Positions 59,344-64,000 of a DNA stretch of 64,000 nucleotides are shown here, piece by piece (the first letter of the stretch is position 1; every line of letters begins with the position of its first letter). The stretch is taken from the NCBI RefSeq assembly GCF_907165205.1, contig NC_058191.1, positions 8,124,501 to 8,188,500 on the forward strand, written 5' to 3'. Under the pieces are notes generated by a model that ran no database searches, was not told the DNA's origin, and worked only from the letters and a program-made list of their open reading frames with translations. A program made the translations under genes and the position numbers. This DNA is from Coccinella septempunctata. Taxonomy: Eukaryota > Arthropoda > Insecta > Coleoptera > Coccinellidae.

Positions 59344-60847
59344 TGAAATAATCACAAAATCAAGTATCTTTTCCACTATTTTACCTTTCATTTCGTTAGG
59401 ATGGAAATTTTTAATCGAAATTTCAGGATCAGGTAGTGCTCGATAAGATCTTCAACATGAGATATCGCCATCCCTATTCAAAATCAACGGGTTGTCCTCA
59501 CCCCAGTTGCAAGGATGCAGAGAGCGGAAAAGTTGTTCCACCTCGAATCTGAAATTAGCGTGTTCGAGCGATTTTCCAAATTTTCATTATAAAACCGGAA
59601 AAATCGAGGTATTCGTCATTGGTTTCCAGAAGATATAAAATTCCATATTTTCTTGATAAGCTCCACTGTTGTTGATTTAACAAAAATCAATAAACTCTAG
59701 TGCAGTCACACCAAACTTCAAATGTTAAGGTACTAACTTTTAAGGGATCTTTATTTTTCAACTGAATTTTGAGTCGGTTCTTTCACGTGGGGGTAAGTAA
59801 TGAAAAATTTTTCCTAATTAATAATTTCCTATTCGGGGTTTTAAGAAAACTGCCAATTGTAGGCGGAATGTCAATATTTGAAAAACCTCGGCTAAAAAAC
59901 CGAAAATTCATAATAATCATCCTTTTGTTTCAGAATCTACTATATATTCTCAAATTAATGTGTGTGGACAAAATGAAAAGATGAACGCTTCAGTTCTCCG
60001 TACGAGTTGCGCGCCACTGCATAAATAATGATAAAACGCCACATAAAAGCCTCTGAATCCGAATGCCCAATAATGTCTAATTATTTCAGTATATAAATGG
60101 TCCCCAATGAAATCATTGGATCTGCCATTAAACCTCTCAAAGTTGGTACGAGTGAATTGATATAAATTTAAATCGATATATTCGCACTTTTGAAAAACCT
60201 ATATAGCAATAAAAGCCTAAGAAACGGTCGGGCCGTTAAGGAATAATTGGAGAATAAACGCCCACTATGCCCCATCTGAAATTAATATGTTCCGTTATCG
60301 ACATATACGGCCGGATTTATCTTCAGAATTTATTGGAGCTGCTGAATCGGATTCTGCGACAAAGTCCGACAATCTGGAGAATAAGATCGGGTGATGCGCC
60401 ATGAAATCAGTCATGGCTATTGCTGATCATTTCGATATCTCACGATTTTCTATTGCTATATAAAGCAATTGGAACATAGACGGAGGTTCCTGTGGGTTAA
60501 TTTGATGGAGAGTAGAGAGAAGGAGAACGATTGCCTTACTTAAAATGTCTACAAAATCGGGGAAAATAGGGGTCGCAGCGATCGGTAGGCTGATAGATGA
60601 GAGATGAGGATATAAGCGTCAATTTGAAATCAACAGCCTATATTTATTTTCCAAATACGTTTCTTCAAATCTATAATGAATATGAATTTTCTGAACTATA
60701 TGCAATAAAATACAATTCACATTATAAAGGGGTTTAAGTAATCAGCTTTTTTCATTCAAAATAAATGACGAAACCAATGAAATTCAGAAGGAATCACTAA
60801 TCAAAAAATGATATCTACATATGTTTCATTACTTTCATTGTTTGTTA
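59344..60847. other. noncoding; low-repeat island at about 59990-60420
   Basis: The tail of 57362-59343 may carry untranslated sequence to about 59450. The stretch 59990-60420 is more GC-rich, has no repeat partner here and carries dense TAATTA-like, GCGCCA and CATGAAATCAGTCATGGC motifs. Possible regulatory sequence. No gene. Confidence 0.35.
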
Positions 60848-62009
60848 TACAGGGTGTCTACTTTTAAAGTGGCCAAACTTCAAGGGGAGATCAGACGAGT
60901 GATTTGCAACAAAAAATGTCATATAACACATGGTCGAAATGTTGACGGTTATTCTTCATTTTAACATTTCTTGATTTCACGAACATTTCAAGTTTTTTTT
61001 TCATAAACTCAATCATTATTCAGATTTCCTTGTAGCCTCGTCAAATTTGACCACATATTCCGAAAGGACATAAATTTGCTACGAGATAAGAGAGTCTATG
61101 TGCAGAAAAAAGTCTTATTGCTGGCGTGGTAAGGAGATGAATATCACGAGTCTGAAGTGAACAAAATTAGTCCTATTTTTCCAATGGTTTCATCGATGAA
61201 AATTAATAATTATGCACATGTTTTATTTTCAGTAAAAAATACCTCATTTAGTGTTCTTTCGAATGGCATATCAACTTTTGTGCTAGCTTCTCATCCTCTG
61301 CCATAATATCCATGGCTACCAAGAAGAACAATGAAAAAGTCGAAAAATTCCGAACCTGAATTTGCGCTATTTTGAAGCTCTTCATGATTGAATTTCAATA
61401 TAATTCTCATGGAAATTATAAATTTATCTTGAATTAACATAATAACAAAAAAAATTAGTTAATTAATTAATACATATTTTATAAAAAAATATAAAACAAC
61501 AGAACTCTACTACTTATAACAATTGTTCAAAATGTCCACCTCCGTGTTCAATACATTTGACACATCGTTTTCTTACTGAATCTACAACTCTGAATCTACA
61601 AGTTCATAGCGTTTCTGACGCATTTCTGCACAACACAAAATGAGGTATCATTTACTGGAAAGAAAACATATGCATAATTATTAATTTTTCATTGGAAGAA
61701 AAGGACTAATTTTGTTCACTTCAGACTCGTGATATTCATCTCCCTACCACGCCCGCAATAAGACTTTTTTCTGCACACAGACTGTCTTATCTCGTAGCAA
61801 ATTTATTGCCTTTTCCGAATATGTAGTCAAATTTGACGAGGCAACAAGGAAAACTGAATAATGATTGAGTTTATGAAAAAACTTGAAATATTTCGTGCAA
61901 TCGAGAAATGTTAAATTGAAGAATAACCGTCAACATTTCGACCATGTGTTATATGATATCGTATGATCTCCCCTTGAAGTTTGGCCACTTTAAAAGTAGA
62001 CACCCTATA
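60848..62009. mobile_element. foldback element, about 375-410-bp arms
   Basis: The left arm (60848-61258) and right arm (61636-62009) are inverted copies over nearly their whole length. They begin TACAGGGTGTCTACTTTTAA and share GTGGCCAAACTTCAAGGGGA, ACACATGGTCGAAATGTTGA and GTCTGAAGTGAACAAAATTA. The 377-bp spacer encodes the last part of a transposase on the minus strand (61514-61582). It looks like a DDE transposon reduced to its long terminal repeats and the C-terminal coding end. Confidence 0.9.
61514..61582 (-). pseudogene. transposase C-terminal fragment
   Basis: Minus strand DSVRKRCVKCIEHGGGHFEQ followed by LL and a stop. The CI..GGHFE.L ending is the standard C-terminus of DDE_3/DUF4817-type insect transposases, and matches the VDGAHFQHLM end at 59.3 kb. 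Everything upstream is lost or unreadable. Confidence 0.65.
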
Positions 62010-62094
62010 TATATTTTCTTTTGATACAGGATATGTTAGTTGGTTTAATGTAATCTTCAGAATTATATACATTCGCAGTGTGGAGTAGAACCAA

Positions 62095-62250
62095 AGGTAA
62101 AACATATCAAGACAACAAAAGGTCTCAGAGTTATCACTAATTAGAGTAGATTATGTTACCAATACTCAACTGAGAACAGCTATAAACCATATATTACGGT
62201 ATGCAAACAAAATTCTTCAAGAAAATCCACTTCTGAACCATGTCGTTTCA
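62095..62250. repeat. dispersed repeat, partner at 5641-5815
   Basis: GTAAAACATATCAAG, AGAGTAGATT, CCAATACTCA and CAAAATTCTTCA blocks in the same order as 5641-5815. Unclassified. Confidence 0.45.
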
Positions 62251-63180
62251 TTGGTTAGATATTCTTATAGAGAAGAGATCACTTTTCACGAGGGATGACA
62301 ATTTCGATCTCGTTTTTGATGAATCCATCATCTTTTTTGATATCTTCATCGCAAAAGTGCTCTTAATTGACACACAATTGATTCCGAGACGATTCTTGAT
62401 GTAGATAAGGTTTTATCCAATTTTCTCTCAAAAATGCACTCTGAAATTTTATCTCTTCTCATTTTCCTTCCGATTCACCATGTTCATATGTTTTTCTCTT
62501 ATCAAAAATCTAAAGAAATAATATTCTAATCATCTGTCACCAGGAAAGACAGTGCACTCAGCCAACTTCAACTAGTTTTTCGCCATCCCGTGATCGCCAG
62601 CGCGGCTATTGACAAAAACATGAACTACCCTATTGGTACATATGTTAGGGGACAAATAATCTGTGGTCTCTGAGCAGCAATCGTTCTCCCTCTCTCTACT
62701 CTCCATAATTAATTTATTATTAACTTGTGATTTCTAGTTAGCATAAAAGTAATTGAGTCACACCAAATGATGAAGCACCTAAAGCAGGTGGAAGCGAGAC
62801 TGAAAAAGTAAAATAAGCAAGTATGTTCCAAAATTATAATGATATTTCAGCAAACCTAGAAATAAATAATTTGTCAGCTGACGGCTTAGAGTTGATGACA
62901 AATTTAGATGTTGATTTCTCAAACAAAATTATACTAACCTAAGATGCACTTTTTTAACTTTAACTTTACTGATTGTCTAAATTGTCGCATTTTTGGGCGC
63001 TGCAGTACAAAAATGTGGTCGTCCAAAACAGATGAATTGGTACCGTAGGCATTTTTCGTCCATACCTTTTTAAAGGGAGGCTTATATGAAGCATTGACAT
63101 TTTCCTCAATCTCTATAATAAATTTTTTCTACAAATAAATATCCTCTATCATAATCTGCATCGAATAACTCATTAAACAG
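62251..63180. other. noncoding, no gene seen
   Basis: No gene or repeat supported. Confidence 0.4.
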
Positions 63181-63560
63181 GGTCTTTGACTCGTACAAAT
63201 ATTTTAATAGTGGATTCTAGAGGTCAAAAGAAATACCTTTGTTTCTTTACCATTTTTTCCGAATCGGCTTGGTTTAAAAGTTACAGGCTGTTGAAAAACC
63301 ATAAAAAAGAATTATTTTCTCACAAACGGTCTCATCGAATGAAATGAATTTCGGAATAAATTTTTTCATTTATTTGATGAACCTTTTTCGAATACGAGAT
63401 ATCACCCACGTTTTCCAGTTTTCTCATTAGGACCATCATATCACGTACCATAAAAATACCAAAATTTCAAAGAAACCAACTCTTGAAACTAAGTTGGACG
63501 CTACCTAATGAATATTTGGACGTTTTGTGAAATGAAGTTTTCTCGAAATGAAGTCTAGGT
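63181..63560. mobile_element. family A inverted-repeat element, copy 3, right-truncated
   Basis: Starts GGTCTTTGACTCGTACAAAT and follows 3228-3883 up to AACTAAGTTGGACGCTACCT and slightly beyond, then diverges after about 63560. The right terminal repeat is absent. Confidence 0.75.
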
Positions 63561-64000
63561 TTCTGGTCACCTTTATCAGTTTTATGAACTAATTTTACAA
63601 AATCAACCTTGGATGGACGAGATAGGTGTGATTTTTATTTTTTATAATTTGCGGTATTCTCCATTTTGTGAAATTTGAATATTATTTCAAAAACTATGTT
63701 TTTTGAAATAATATCACAATATCACAAACAATATTGGATACGTCTGATAAAAACATTTTTTTATTTTTATTGTAACGATTTTAATTTTGTACTGTACTTA
63801 AACCTAGACATATATGTTCAGTATGGAAGAGTGTAACTTGAAATAGGTTCAGTTAATCTAAGACAGTTTATCATATTCACGCAACAAATATCGAATTGCA
63901 TATTTGGTACAAATGTGTAACTTGATATACCTACCCTTCTAGAAAAATCATAAAAAATTAGGGCTGCTATTCGAAAAAAGTATCTCAAATTTGTGAAAAG
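63561..64000. other. noncoding, no gene seen
   Basis: AT-rich. A short AAATAATAT/ATATTATTT inverted pair lies near 63680-63712. Nothing else supportable. Confidence 0.4.

Overview
This is eukaryotic, AT-rich DNA that carries no complete host gene I can recognise. Almost everything with an identifiable origin is a decayed transposable element. The mix includes Tc1 and mariner transposons, hAT elements with 8-bp target duplications, Penelope-like retroelements with GIY-YIG endonucleases, several LINE tails, a Gypsy-like gag, a Helitron end, and DDE transposons with long inverted repeats that start ACAGGGTGT. This mix points to an insect, probably a beetle. The insect call is fairly safe; the beetle call is an inference from general family knowledge.

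Layout. 0-8 kb: a complete but dead Tc1-type element (398-1753), a 656-bp unnamed inverted-repeat element (3228-3883; other copies at 36.6 and 63.2 kb), a small MITE (6369-6640) and a pogo-like deletion derivative (6828-7761). 9-14 kb: a non-autonomous hAT (9047-10538), a sequence island with no repeat match inside the window, and a mariner nested inside an older DDE transposon (11694-13883). 14-21 kb: a Penelope-type terminal repeat and four inverted-repeat elements. 22-28 kb: LINE and Penelope fragments, a 1.4-kb transposon holding a striking 46-bp-arm hairpin, and a Gypsy-like gag with a possible LTR. 28-35 kb: a hammerhead-ribozyme-like motif, palindromic elements, a second mariner, a LINE reverse transcriptase and a second hAT (34094-35177). 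35-45 kb: a second copy of the 11.7-kb element with another element nested in it, a foldback, a Penelope element between direct repeats, and a Helitron. 45-53 kb: a LINE with RNase H and a second Penelope lineage. 53-64 kb: two foldbacks with about 300- to 400-bp arms, and a DDE transposase split by a LINE.

None of the genes forms a working pathway. All recognised coding regions carry stops, frameshifts, truncations or nested insertions. The window is best read as intergenic or very long intronic DNA with layers of transposon insertion, plus a few short islands (about 10.9-11.4, 18.1-18.5, 53.0-53.3 and 60.0-60.4 kb) that could be regulatory. Coordinates of element ends are hand-read; where terminal repeats match they should be good to a few bases, elsewhere to tens of bases.
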